Shown one piece after another: positions 17,342 to 26,275 of a DNA stretch of 64,000 nt. A program made the translations under genes and the position numbers. Positions within the stretch are counted from its first letter, which is position 1. Each line of letters starts with the position of its first letter. This DNA is from Lentibacillus lipolyticus (GTDB lineage Bacteria > Bacillota > Bacilli > Bacillales > Amphibacillaceae). The notes under the pieces were generated by a model, which did not search any database, was not told the origin of the DNA, and saw only the letters and a list, made by a program, of their open reading frames with translations. The stretch covers positions 1 to 64,000 of the forward strand of contig SEIO01000001.1 in NCBI GenBank assembly GCA_004145795.1, in the 5' to 3' direction.

Positions 17342-18592
17342 ATGAATTATGCCAATTACCCACGAAATGATGTTCTATGTATTGATATGCGCTCCTTTTA
17401 TGCAAGTGTAGAAGCAGTTAAACGAGGTCTGGATCCAATGACGGTTCAACTGGCGGTCGTCGGTGATGTAAACCGGTCAGGAAGCATAGTTCTGGCTGCC
17501 TCACCGGCACTGAAGAAAAAACACGGCATCAGTAATGTCAGCCGATATTTCGAACTTCCCGACGACCTCGACATTGTCATTGCACCAGCGCACATGGCCG
17601 ATTATTTACAAATATCACTGGAAATAACCAAATTGATTAACCAATATGTACCAAAAGAAGCCATCCATCCGTACTCAGTTGATGAGGTCTGGGTTACGGT
17701 GAACGGCGTGGAAAGATGGTTCGGCGGCCGGTGGGAAGTTGCCGCTTCCATCAAGCAAGACATCTTGGAAAACTTCGGTATCACCTGCTCAATCGGAATA
17801 GGCGATAATAAATTCCTTGCTAAAGTCGTCATGGATTTATATGCCAAAAAAGCGGGTATAGCAGAATGCACATATGAAGATGTCGAAGCAAAATTATGGC
17901 CAGTTCCGGTACAGGATATTTGGGGGATTGGACGGCGGATGCAGCGCAATTTGAACCGGATGGGAATTGTAACCCTTGGGCAGCTGGCGAACTTTCCGCT
18001 AAAACAATTAAAAAAACGGTTCGGCGTTATGGGGGAGCAGCTTTATTGGCATGCATGGGGGGTTGATTTAAGTCCTGTTTTCGGCAATTTCACCAAAACC
18101 GAGCAAAAAGGATTTGGACATGGCATTTCTTTACTACGCGATTATTCCGGGGATGAGGTTGCTATCTGTATTCTCGATTTGTGTGAAGAGGTATGCCGGC
18201 GGGCGAGAACTGCCAATAAAGCCGGCAAAACCGTCCACCTTGGCATCGCCTATGCAAAAGAAACAGAGGGCGGTTTCAGCCGGTCCCGATCGGTCAGCGT
18301 GCCAACCAATATCACCATGGATGTCTACGGCATCTGCATGCAGTTATTTAATGAATTTTACGACGGTATCAGCAACATCCGCCATGTCGATGTAACCCTG
18401 GGTAACCTCTGTGAAAACGGTGAAACACAATTGAATCTGTTTGACGATAAGCCGAAGAAAAAAGATATTGGCTACGTTATGGATGCTATCCGTGATAAAT
18501 ACGGTTCCACTGCCATACTCCGGGCTTCCAGCTATACAGATGCAGGCATCACACTCGGACGCAGCAAGAAAATAGGCGGACATCAAGCATAG
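17342..18592 (+). CDS. SOS-regulated Y-family DNA polymerase (YqjW/UvrX type)
   Basis: 416 aa ImpB/MucB/SamB-family protein. The catalytic carboxylates are in CIDMRSFYASVEA near residue 14 and YSVDEVWVTV near 115. A helix-hairpin-helix thumb follows (WGIGRRMQRNLNRMGI). QLNLF at about residue 375 is a sliding-clamp-binding motif. It inserts nucleotides opposite damaged bases and is error-prone. The closest known types are B. subtilis PolY2 (YqjW) and the SP-beta UvrX. GAGGTGAGC precedes the ATG. The LexA box and strong promoter imply induction by DNA damage. It differs from the housekeeping DinB gene 4 kb downstream. Confidence 0.88.
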   Translation: MNYANYPRNDVLCIDMRSFYASVEAVKRGLDPMTVQLAVVGDVNRSGSIVLAASPALKKKHGISNVSRYFELPDDLDIVIAPAHMADYLQISLEITKLINQYVPKEAIHPYSVDEVWVTVNGVERWFGGRWEVAASIKQDILENFGITCSIGIGDNKFLAKVVMDLYAKKAGIAECTYEDVEAKLWPVPVQDIWGIGRRMQRNLNRMGIVTLGQLANFPLKQLKKRFGVMGEQLYWHAWGVDLSPVFGNFTKTEQKGFGHGISLLRDYSGDEVAICILDLCEEVCRRARTANKAGKTVHLGIAYAKETEGGFSRSRSVSVPTNITMDVYGICMQLFNEFYDGISNIRHVDVTLGNLCENGETQLNLFDDKPKKKDIGYVMDAIRDKYGSTAILRASSYTDAGITLGRSKKIGGHQA

Positions 18593-18615
18593 CAAAATGG
18601 CTGCTGATAGTAGAC

Positions 18616-19587
18616 TTATACCTGCCTTACAGCTCTATAAATCGAAATGCCTTCCTGCGAGGTTTTCGTAACAAGGCCTTCCGCTTCCAAATAATCAAGC
18701 TGTCCGATTGTTTCAGACATCGTTAGATTTAATTGGTTTTCATATTGTTTCGGAAAAAGCTGCTTGCAAAGCTCAAAAGGTGTCTGGGCCTTTTCGAGTA
18801 AGAACGCATACACTTTATTTGCCCGCTGCTCTTGTTTTTGCAGGCGTACAGGGATTAAATCATGCACATCCGAAAAAGTTTCGCCATGCCCGGGATAAAC
18901 CGTTTGGATATCAAGTGACTGGCATTTCACCAGATTAGCCCGGTACTGCAGCATTGACTTCGGGCGTTCCTCCTTATCTCCGGTCGGGGGTTCCAGCAAC
19001 GGATTCGGCGAAACGTGGTGGAGCAAGTGATCTCCCCCGATAAACGCCCCGTCACGCTTGCGCAGAAACGACAGGTGACCTTGTGCATGCCCTTTCGTTT
19101 CTACAACATGCCAATCATCATGGCCAGGAAGCGTGTCCCCTTCAGCAAGCGAGGCGGTCAGTTGCCCTTTTCCGGCAAATTTTAATGACCCGCGCAATTC
19201 GCTGGAACTTGGCATCATCTCGTTCGGCACACCGCAAGCGGTAAAGAGCTGCTCAAAAAATTGCTTATATCTTGTGAAAAACGCTTCATCGCGCCTTAGC
19301 CATACATCAACATTTGCGTGGGCAGCAATCGCTTCCGCCCTAGGGAATTGTTCCAGTAAACCAGTATGATCCGGATGGTGGTGCGTTAAAATAATCTGTT
19401 CGATATCATTGGGAGCATAACCTAGTACTTTTAACTGCGTTTTCAATGCTTCCCATGCTTCCTTTGTTTTGACGCCGGCGTCGATAAGCGATAATGCATC
19501 CCCTTTCAGCAAATATACGTGTACATCACCAACCGCAAATGGTGTTGGTACCGTAAGCTGACTGATTGCTTTGTCTACTGCTTTCAT
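18616..19587 (-). CDS. MBL-fold metallo-hydrolase (YqjP-like)
   Basis: 323 aa. The metallo-beta-lactamase motif LTHHHPDHTG lies near residues 66-75. Further ligands are in ETKGHAQGHLS and YPGHGE. A C-terminal winged-helix-like tail (about 250-323) is typical of the YqjP group. The substrate is unknown; members hydrolyse thioesters or related bonds using two zinc ions. GGAGGGCG precedes the ATG. It converges on the polymerase gene with only 23 nt between stops. Confidence 0.78.
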   Translation of the reverse strand: MKAVDKAISQLTVPTPFAVGDVHVYLLKGDALSLIDAGVKTKEAWEALKTQLKVLGYAPNDIEQIILTHHHPDHTGLLEQFPRAEAIAAHANVDVWLRRDEAFFTRYKQFFEQLFTACGVPNEMMPSSSELRGSLKFAGKGQLTASLAEGDTLPGHDDWHVVETKGHAQGHLSFLRKRDGAFIGGDHLLHHVSPNPLLEPPTGDKEERPKSMLQYRANLVKCQSLDIQTVYPGHGETFSDVHDLIPVRLQKQEQRANKVYAFLLEKAQTPFELCKQLFPKQYENQLNLTMSETIGQLDYLEAEGLVTKTSQEGISIYRAVRQV

Positions 19588-19746
19588 AAATAACGCCCTC
19601 CAAAAATGAATAACGATTCAGTTCATGACTGTCATTATATACCTTTTCCCAAAAAAAATCAGCTGTTAAGCTTTAACAGTCAGTTAATGCGCAATGAATT
19701 GACTTCTCTAAAAAAATGACACACAATCAAACAAGAGGTGAGTACA

Positions 19747-20499
19747 TTGCCAACCAATATTTTTGCACATCGGGGTGCGAGCGGGCATGCGCCGGAAAAT
19801 ACAATGGCTGCCTTCGAGCTTGCATATCGGCAAGGTGCTGATGGAATAGAAACCGATGTACATCTGACAAAAGATAATGTTCCGGTATTGATGCATGATG
19901 AACGAATCAATCGGACGACAAATAGCACTGGATACATAAAGGATTACACGTTAACACAATTGAAACAGCTTGATGCCGGTTCCTGGTTTTCCCCTGCATT
20001 TTCCGATTCCAAGATATTATCGCTGGATGAAATGCTTACATGGATCCATGACAAGGCATTATATTTAAATATTGAACTGAAAAATAATAAAATAGACTAT
20101 ACAAATTTGGAAACGATTGTTTATAACAGAATAGCCTCCTATGGGTTATTACATCGCACCATACTGTCAACGTTCAACCCAAACAGCATGACGAGGCTGA
20201 ACGAAATCGCGACAGACACGCCAAGAGCCTTATTACTATCAGGACGTCATAAACATACACAACTGGTAGCATACGCGATGGATTTAGGAGCGTCCGCCAT
20301 ACATATAAAGTACCAGCTGCTTAGTCGGCAACTGGTTGACCAGGTCCATCAGACACATATGGCTGTACGTGTGTTCACCGTTAACAAACCGGCCCACATG
20401 CTGCGTTGTTTTTCTATGGGCTGTGACGCAATTTTTACCGACTTTCCGGAAGCAGCCGTTCAATCCCGGCGTCAATTTGACAGCCAGAAACCGAAATAA
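19747..20499 (+). CDS. Glycerophosphodiester phosphodiesterase
   Basis: 250 aa GDPD TIM barrel with no signal peptide. [15 protein letters not shown] and [11 protein letters not shown] carry the catalytic and metal residues, and the C-terminus has [10 protein letters not shown] and AIFTDFPEA. It hydrolyses glycerophosphodiesters to glycerol-3-phosphate and an alcohol. The start is probably TTG at 19747, since AAGAGGTGAG lies 4 nt upstream; the GTG at 19738 lies inside that ribosome site. It precedes namA by 16 nt and is likely co-transcribed with namA and rnz. B. subtilis YqiK is a candidate counterpart. Confidence 0.85.
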   Translation: MPTNIFAHRGASGHAPENTMAAFELAYRQGADGIETDVHLTKDNVPVLMHDERINRTTNSTGYIKDYTLTQLKQLDAGSWFSPAFSDSKILSLDEMLTWIHDKALYLNIELKNNKIDYTNLETIVYNRIASYGLLHRTILSTFNPNSMTRLNEIATDTPRALLLSGRHKHTQLVAYAMDLGASAIHIKYQLLSRQLVDQVHQTHMAVRVFTVNKPAHMLRCFSMGCDAIFTDFPEAAVQSRRQFDSQKPK

Positions 20500-20515
20500 A
20501 TCAGGAGGAATCACA

Positions 20516-21532
20516 ATGAGCAAATTATTTACACCAATGGAGTTTAACCATGTGCAGTTAAAAAATCGTATCGTCATGTCACCAATGTGCATGTATTCCT
20601 GCATGGATCAGGACGGAAAAATCACACCGTTCCACGAAACACATTATATTTCCCGGGCGGTCGGTCAAGCCGGCCTCGTCATGACTGAGGCAACCGCTGT
20701 TTTGCCGGAGGGACGAATTTCACATGAAGATTTAGGCATCTGGGGTGACGAGCATATAAAAGGATTGAAACAGTTAAATGAACATATTCACAGTTATGGT
20801 TCAAAGACAGGGATTCAGCTGGCGCACGCAGGCCGGAAAGCACAACTTGATTCGGATATTTATGCACCATCAGCCCTTGCATTTAACGAATCGTCAAAAA
20901 CACCGATTGAAATGACAGCAGAAGACGTTAAACATACGGTTGATGCCTTCAAAGAAGCAGCCAGACGCGCCAAAGAGGCTGATTTTGACATTATCGAAAT
21001 ACACGGTGCACACGGTTACTTAATCAATCAGTTTCTATCACCACTGACCAACAAACGCGAAGACAAATATGGTGGAGAAAAAGGAAATCGATATCGCTTT
21101 CTCTCACAAGTGATTGAAGCCATTCAAACCGTCTGGGATGGCCCACTATTTGTACGCATATCAACGGATGAATATAGTGAAAATGGCAACACAATGGACG
21201 ATATCATTTATTTCGCCAAACAGATGAAACAACAAGGAATTGACCTGATTGACTGCAGCTCGGGTGGCGTTGTACCGGCCTCTATCAAACCATATCCGGG
21301 TTATCAGGTGAAGCGGTGTGAAACCATCAAGCAGGAAGCGTCCATTTCTACTGGCGCTGTCGGATTGATAACATCAGGGCTGCAGGCAGAAGAAATTCTG
21401 CAAAATGACCGGGCAGATCTTGTGTTTATCGGTCGTGCCCTGTTAAGAAATCCATATTGGCCGAAAAAGGCCGCTGATGAACTGGGCTATACACTGGGCG
21501 CACCAAAACAATATGAGCGAGGTTGGCGATAA
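20516..21532 (+). CDS. namA: NADPH dehydrogenase NamA (old yellow enzyme)
   Basis: 338 aa, the same length as B. subtilis YqjM. FMN-binding TIM barrel with MSPMCMYS (redox-tuning cysteine and tyrosine), [10 protein letters not shown] and [15 protein letters not shown]. It reduces alpha,beta-unsaturated aldehydes, ketones and nitro compounds with NADPH, probably for detoxification. TCAGGAGGAATCACA precedes the ATG at 20516; the upstream open frame overlaps the GDPD gene and is not used. The rnz gene starts 1 nt after its stop. Confidence 0.94.
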   Translation: MSKLFTPMEFNHVQLKNRIVMSPMCMYSCMDQDGKITPFHETHYISRAVGQAGLVMTEATAVLPEGRISHEDLGIWGDEHIKGLKQLNEHIHSYGSKTGIQLAHAGRKAQLDSDIYAPSALAFNESSKTPIEMTAEDVKHTVDAFKEAARRAKEADFDIIEIHGAHGYLINQFLSPLTNKREDKYGGEKGNRYRFLSQVIEAIQTVWDGPLFVRISTDEYSENGNTMDDIIYFAKQMKQQGIDLIDCSSGGVVPASIKPYPGYQVKRCETIKQEASISTGAVGLITSGLQAEEILQNDRADLVFIGRALLRNPYWPKKAADELGYTLGAPKQYERGWR

Positions 21533-21533
21533 A

Positions 21534-22457
21534 ATGGAACTCGTTTTTCTTGGCACAGGGTCAGGTGTGCCGTCCAAAGAGCGAAATGTATCCGCTATAG
21601 CACTGAAACTATTGCAGGAGCAAAACAGCATCTGGCTGTTTGATTGCGGAGAAGCAACCCAGCATCAAATTTTACGTACGAATATCAAGCCACGTAAAAT
21701 CAAAAAGATTTTTATTACGCATTTGCACGGGGATCACATTTTCGGATTGCCGGGTCTGTTAAGCAGCCGTTCCTTCCAGGGAGGTGACGAACGCTTAACC
21801 GTCTACGGTCCTAAAGGAATCAGAAGCTATATTGAAACAAGTCTGACTGTAAGCGGGACAACCCTTACCTACCCACTTTCCATTGTCGAATTCACGGAGG
21901 GTCAGCTATTAGAAGACGAGCAGTTTACGGTTACGTGCAAACAACTTGACCACGGCATACCAAGCTTCGGCTTTCGAATAATTGAAAAAAACCGTCCAGG
22001 CAGACTGCTCGTTGACAGACTGAAGGATGACGGAGTTGAACCAGGTCCGATTTATCAGCAAATAAAAGAAAATGAAGCTGTCCGATTATCGGATGGCCGC
22101 ATCATTCACCGCAGGCAGTACATTGGTCCGGATAAAAAAGGGCGTGTCCTTGCCATTCTCGGGGATACACGCGGAACAGAGGCAGCGAAGTCACTTGCCG
22201 AAAATGCTGATTTATTAGTGCATGAGGCTACCTTTGGCAAAGACCGGGCGGCTCTGGCGGCAGATTATTTTCATTCCACAACACAACAGGCAGCAACACT
22301 GGCCAGAGACAGTAACGCAAAGAAACTGGTGCTGACCCATATTTCATCACGCTATCAGGATGGTGATGATGCACAGCTAGTTAATGAGGCCAGGGAGATT
22401 TTTCCTAGAACCGAACTTGCCTATGACTTTTATCAGACAATGATTGATAGCAACTAG
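21534..22457 (+). CDS. rnz: Ribonuclease Z
   Basis: 307 aa beta-CASP-less MBL nuclease. [14 protein letters not shown] puts the zinc ligands at H63, H65, D67 and H68; further ligands are in [19 protein letters not shown] and LTHISSRY. It removes 3' trailers from tRNA precursors that lack an encoded CCA. The ATG at 21534 directly follows the namA stop, so translation is probably coupled (YqjK-YqjM neighbours in B. subtilis). An unusual double inverted repeat follows the gene. Confidence 0.94.
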   Translation: MELVFLGTGSGVPSKERNVSAIALKLLQEQNSIWLFDCGEATQHQILRTNIKPRKIKKIFITHLHGDHIFGLPGLLSSRSFQGGDERLTVYGPKGIRSYIETSLTVSGTTLTYPLSIVEFTEGQLLEDEQFTVTCKQLDHGIPSFGFRIIEKNRPGRLLVDRLKDDGVEPGPIYQQIKENEAVRLSDGRIIHRRQYIGPDKKGRVLAILGDTRGTEAAKSLAENADLLVHEATFGKDRAALAADYFHSTTQQAATLARDSNAKKLVLTHISSRYQDGDDAQLVNEAREIFPRTELAYDFYQTMIDSN

Positions 22458-22482
22458 CCAAATGTACGCACATTCAGACAAA

Positions 22483-22530
22483 ACGAGCGTTCCTCGTTAT
22501 AAACAACAGGAACGCTCGTTGTTTATAACG
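22483..22530. repeat. Two interlocking perfect inverted repeats after rnz
   Basis: Stem A pairs ACGAGCGTTCCT (22483-22494) with AGGAACGCTCGT (22508-22519), 12 bp. Stem B pairs CGTTATAAACAAC (22495-22507) with GTTGTTTATAACG (22518-22530), 13 bp. The loop of A is exactly the 5' arm of B, so the arms run A-B-A'-B'. A third repeat, TATTAGAC/GTCTAATA (22574-22581/22600-22607), lies closer to dinB. Stem A is a fair terminator for rnz. Confidence 0.8.
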
Positions 22531-22643
22531 TCAGAATTGGATGATCTTATAAGAAACACACCCCGAAACTCGTTATTAGACGAAGCTGTACCTGCGTTTG
22601 TCTAATAGTCGTTAGAGAAATCCTTTTGAAGGCTTGGCCGGGG

Positions 22644-23840
22644 CTATTCCCCATCGTTATCGTGCAGCTGTTTAAATGTGTTTTCTCCATATTTTTGTGT
22701 TAAATGATCAATCGCTGTGTACAGTTTTTCTTTCTCCGCTTCTTTCTCATATGTAAATAAATCAAGCTGTCTGGCAATATTCTGTTTCTCATCGGCATCT
22801 TGCACCGTTATGCCGAGCAACCGGATGGGCTCCATCGTCCAGTGCTTTTGGAAAAGATCCTCAGCCGCATAAAGAATATCGTCTTGTTTATCAATATAAT
22901 CATGCAATTTCCTGCTCCGGGTAACGGTTGTACGATCATGATATCTGATCGTAATTTGTATGCTTCGCCCTGCCGCCTGTTTTCGTCTCATTCGTCGCTC
23001 CACATTTTCGGCAAGCTGGTGCATAAGCTTTCTGATTTCAGTTTCATCGGTCGTATCTTCAGGCAATGTCTGTGAGCTGCCAATGCTTTTAAACTCATTG
23101 ACCGCATCCGGGTCTACAGGCCGTTCATCCATTCCATTCGCCCTGTTCTTCAGCCGCTCACCATTGATACCAAATAACTGTTTCAGCTGGTAAGCGTCCC
23201 CATCCGCGAGATCACCAATTGTATTAATATTAATTGCGCGCATTTTGGCAGCTGTTTTATTGCCGACACCATACATTTCTTCAATGGGCAGGGGCCAGAG
23301 TTTATCCTGAATATCCCGTTTACGCAAAATGGTAATTCCCATCGGTTTTTTCATATCAGAAGCCATTTTTGCAAGAAATTTATTGGGGGCAATTCCAATG
23401 CTGCAAGGCAGGTTCAATTCGTTGCTGATTTTCTGCTGCAGATTTTGGGCAATGTTAATTGGACTGCCATGTTCTTCTGTGCCAGTTACATCTATATACC
23501 CTTCATCGATGGACACCGGCTGTATGTATGGTGTGATTTCCCCAAGTATTTGAAACATTTCCTTTGAAGCGGCACGGTACCGGTCAAAATTAGGACGCAA
23601 GACGATGAGTTCCGGGCATAATTTCCGTGCTTCCCACAGCTGCATCGTTGTCTTGACGCCTTTTGCCCTTGCTTCATAACTGCTTGTGACAACAATTCCC
23701 TTCCGCTCTTCAGGATTACCGGCAATTGCCAAAGGTTTACCTTTCAGCGATGGGTCATAGGCCATTTCAACGGAAGCGTAAAATGAATTCATATCAACAT
23801 GAAAGATAACCCTGCCTTTTTTTGGGTACCATTGTGCCAT
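22644..23840 (-). CDS. dinB: DNA polymerase IV (DinB/PolY1)
   Basis: 398 aa Y-family polymerase. FHVDMNSFYASVEMA near residue 14 and VSIDEGYIDVT near 108 carry the catalytic acids. VGNKTAAKMRAI is the thumb HhH motif and RQLDLF (about residue 367) a sliding-clamp motif. It extends past abasic sites and mismatches. No LexA-type box was found upstream, in contrast to the polY2 gene; the likely promoter is TGG-TATAAT (extended -10) at about 23873-23881. B. subtilis YqjH is the counterpart. Confidence 0.92.
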   Translation of the reverse strand: MAQWYPKKGRVIFHVDMNSFYASVEMAYDPSLKGKPLAIAGNPEERKGIVVTSSYEARAKGVKTTMQLWEARKLCPELIVLRPNFDRYRAASKEMFQILGEITPYIQPVSIDEGYIDVTGTEEHGSPINIAQNLQQKISNELNLPCSIGIAPNKFLAKMASDMKKPMGITILRKRDIQDKLWPLPIEEMYGVGNKTAAKMRAININTIGDLADGDAYQLKQLFGINGERLKNRANGMDERPVDPDAVNEFKSIGSSQTLPEDTTDETEIRKLMHQLAENVERRMRRKQAAGRSIQITIRYHDRTTVTRSRKLHDYIDKQDDILYAAEDLFQKHWTMEPIRLLGITVQDADEKQNIARQLDLFTYEKEAEKEKLYTAIDHLTQKYGENTFKQLHDNDGE

Positions 23841-23924
23841 GACTAGCCATTCCTTTTAAAACGATTTTCTTACATTATACCATATATATGAAGGCTGTTT
23901 TCTAAAAGAGGCTATATTAAAGAA

Positions 23925-23945
23925 CCCCTTTCATTCGAGAAGGGG
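23925..23945 (-). terminator. Terminator after the PepT-like gene
   Basis: CCCCTTTC (23925-23932) faces GAAGGGG (23939-23945), giving a 7-bp stem with a small bulge. On the minus strand it is followed by TTCTTTAATATA. Confidence 0.55.
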
Positions 23946-23976
23946 GCTCCAATCAATTAGAAAACAATTACACTTT

Positions 23977-25107
23977 TCAGGCGTTCGCTGCTTTCTGTAC
24001 AATCGCTGTCACGAGTTCTGTGATTTTGACCAGTTCATCGACTGCAATCCGTTCATTCGTTGTATGAATTTCCTCATAGCCAACAGCTAGGTTAACGGTA
24101 GGAATGCCTAAACCGGAAATAACGTTGGCATCACTGCCTCCGCCGCTCGCCTGTAGCGTACTGTCACGCCCAACTGCTTTGGCAGCGTTGCGGGCAACTT
24201 CCACCACTTTGTCACCCTCATCCTGTTTGAACCCCGGATACATAATTTTCACATCAACGTCGGCACTGCCACCATAGTTTGTTGCAACATCTTCAAATAC
24301 TTCTTTCATTTCAGCAACTTGTTTTTTCATTTTCTCGGGGTCCAGTGACCTAGCTTCAGCTAATATTTCAACATGATCGGCAACAATATTTGTCTGCTTG
24401 CCACCTTCAAACCGGCCAATGTTAGCGGTTGTTTCGTCATCAATCCGTCCTAGCGGCATTTTAGCTATAGCTTTTGCAGCAAGCGTAATTGCTGAAACAC
24501 CTTTTTCCGGTGCAAGACCAGCATGGGCGGTCTTTCCTTTCATTACAGCATGGATTTTGGCCTGGGTCGGCGCTGCTACAATAATATCGCCAACAGCTCC
24601 ATTGCTGTCAATAGCATAGCCATAGTTTGCATGAAGCAATGAACCGTCCAACGCCTTCGCTCCGACCAGGCCGGATTCCTCACCAACAGTGATGACAAAT
24701 TGAATGTCACCATGTTCCACATCATTTTGTTGCAATGTCCGAATAGCTTCCAATATGGCAGCCAGTCCGGCTTTATCATCAGCACCAAGAATGGTTGTCC
24801 CGTCCGAGACGATATAACCGTCTTCTATGGATGGCTTGATTCCTTTGCCAGGCACAACCGTATCCATGTGGGAAGTGAAATAAATCGGATCTGCATTCTC
24901 CTTTGTGCCTTTTAACGTGCAAATTAAATTACCTGCGCCATGACCTGTTTGTTCTTTGGAGTCGTCCTCTGTTACGTCCAGGCCAAGTTCGGTAAACTTT
25001 TTCGTTAGAACGTCGGCGATTTCTGTTTCATAGCCTGTTTCTGAATCAATCTGGACAAGCTCAAAAAATTCGTCAATTAATCGGTCTTTGTTAATGGAAA
25101 GCATCAT
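23977..25107 (-). CDS. M20-family peptidase, tripeptidase T-like (YqjE)
   Basis: 376 aa. Two-zinc aminopeptidase features: FTSHMDTVVPG (H and D), GADDKAGLAA (bridging D), GEESGLVGA (catalytic E) and GGGSDANV near the C-terminus. It should remove N-terminal residues from small peptides; PepT-like members act on tripeptides. TAGGAGGAATAG precedes the tandem ATG-ATG start (25107 or 25104). In B. subtilis mmdA (yqjD) lies just upstream of yqjE; here a 232-bp non-coding gap separates it from mce. Confidence 0.85.
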   Translation of the reverse strand: MMLSINKDRLIDEFFELVQIDSETGYETEIADVLTKKFTELGLDVTEDDSKEQTGHGAGNLICTLKGTKENADPIYFTSHMDTVVPGKGIKPSIEDGYIVSDGTTILGADDKAGLAAILEAIRTLQQNDVEHGDIQFVITVGEESGLVGAKALDGSLLHANYGYAIDSNGAVGDIIVAAPTQAKIHAVMKGKTAHAGLAPEKGVSAITLAAKAIAKMPLGRIDDETTANIGRFEGGKQTNIVADHVEILAEARSLDPEKMKKQVAEMKEVFEDVATNYGGSADVDVKIMYPGFKQDEGDKVVEVARNAAKAVGRDSTLQASGGGSDANVISGLGIPTVNLAVGYEEIHTTNERIAVDELVKITELVTAIVQKAANA

Positions 25108-25339
25108 CTATTCCTCCTAAATCAGCGGGCGAATCCTACAATAATATCTTTTGCAAAAATCCTTATGTATTTCATAGAAACTACCTGAACCAGCGATCTG
25201 TTCAATTATGTTTCACATCATATGGCTGGGGCTGCGAGTGGGACAATATCTGTCAGTTCGGGGCCAATTCACCATTTATGGCAAATTCCTACAGTGGGGC
25301 TTTTCCTGAAACAGAGTTCATTAATTTTCGAACATATCC

Positions 25340-25813
25340 TCAATCATCATTTTTCTCGGAATGCTGGCACAGTTCAAATAAGACACCGTTGGCCGCCTTT
25401 GGGTGGATAAAAGCAATCTGTGAATCATGGGCACCCTGTTTGGCTTCTTCATTAATCAAGGGAATTCCTTCCGCTTTCATCTGCTGCAGCCGTTCGTCAA
25501 TTGCTTCGGTTTCGAGCGCAACATGATGAATCCCTTCGCCTTTTTTATCCAGAAATGTCTGGATAGGCGATTCATTGTTTATCGGTTCCAGCAATTCAAT
25601 TCTTGATTCTCCTATTTTTAAAAAGGCTGTTTTAATTTTTTCGGTATCAATCGTCTCCACGCTTTCCAGCTCAAGTCCAAGTGTATCGGTATAAAAAGGC
25701 AATACTTGATCAATATCGCTGACGGCAACGCCAATATGGGCAATTTTTTTTGGAGTTTTCGATATGGATTTTTTCCAGTTATCCCGTTTTGACAGCGAAT
25801 GTTCATCATGCAT
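25340..25813 (-). CDS. mce: Methylmalonyl-CoA epimerase-like VOC protein (YqjC)
   Basis: 157 aa vicinal-oxygen-chelate fold. KIAHIGVAVSDIDQVLPFYT, then RIELLEP, GIHHVALE and NGVLFELCQ, place the metal-binding His/Glu residues of the epimerase family. It interconverts (R)- and (S)-methylmalonyl-CoA in propionyl-CoA or branched-chain catabolism, which fits the bkd operon downstream. The first ATG (25813) has only a weak ribosome site, and about 20 residues precede the conserved core. The usual partner gene mmdA is not next to it. Confidence 0.78.
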   Translation of the reverse strand: MHDEHSLSKRDNWKKSISKTPKKIAHIGVAVSDIDQVLPFYTDTLGLELESVETIDTEKIKTAFLKIGESRIELLEPINNESPIQTFLDKKGEGIHHVALETEAIDERLQQMKAEGIPLINEEAKQGAHDSQIAFIHPKAANGVLFELCQHSEKNDD

Positions 25814-25923
25814 AGATTAAAGCACCCATTTCCAATTTAAAAATCAATATGATGATTGCACTTGTCCAATTCATGAATTAACGATAAAATACAGTTACGA
25901 ATAAGGAGTGAGGAGGAAAAAGT

Positions 25924-26061
25924 ATGGCTAAAAAAACAGCAAATGTACAAGCTCCCCGCAAAAAATCGAAACGTGAGCGACGTTTAAAAATCGTCATATA
26001 TGTTATGATTTTGGCTATGATATTATCCACCATGACGATGGGGCTGTCGATGTTTATTTAG
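25924..26061 (+). CDS. Prli42-like small membrane protein
   Basis: 45 aa, read directly from the sequence. The N-terminus is highly basic (about 9 Lys/Arg among residues 11-22). One hydrophobic segment then runs to the end (IVIYVMILAMILSTMTMGLS, then MFI). AGGAGG lies 7 nt before the ATG and a strong terminator follows. The shape and the C-terminal LS...GLS.F pattern resemble Prli42, the Listeria peptide that tethers the stressosome to the membrane through RsbR. It is longer at the N-terminus than the 31-residue Listeria peptide as recalled. It is divergent from mce. The gene call is strong; the Prli42 name is likely but not proven. Confidence 0.75.
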   Translation: MAKKTANVQAPRKKSKRERRLKIVIYVMILAMILSTMTMGLSMFI

Positions 26062-26120
26062 ACTGAAGTGTGCCCAACTATATGAACGTATAGAATTCGG
26101 TATTTAAACTGTTATCTTAT

Positions 26121-26156
26121 AAAAAAGACTGGCGAACAATTATCCCGGTCTTTTTT
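26121..26156. terminator. Bidirectional terminator after the Prli42-like gene
   Basis: AAAAAAGACTGG (26121-26132) pairs with CCGGTCTTTTTT (26145-26156), 12 bp including one G-U. It has A- and T-tracts at the base, so it can stop both the small gene and the convergent YqjA-like gene. Nothing further is recognised in 26157-26275. Confidence 0.82.
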
Positions 26157-26275
26157 ACTGCCTTGGAAACTGCTGATTGGAGTTGCCGTGGACAACTGAA
26201 GTACCAAATCAGCCACATCCAGCTTCCCTCGTCTCCGTACGATACTTGTGATGCGCAGGTGCAGTCCGTACGTCG

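Noticed and set aside
25222-25410. 62-aa plus-strand frame in the gap between mce and the PepT-like gene, considered as an mmdA remnant
   Set aside because: It is on the wrong strand and shows none of the carboxyltransferase motifs. No remnant was recognised on either strand.
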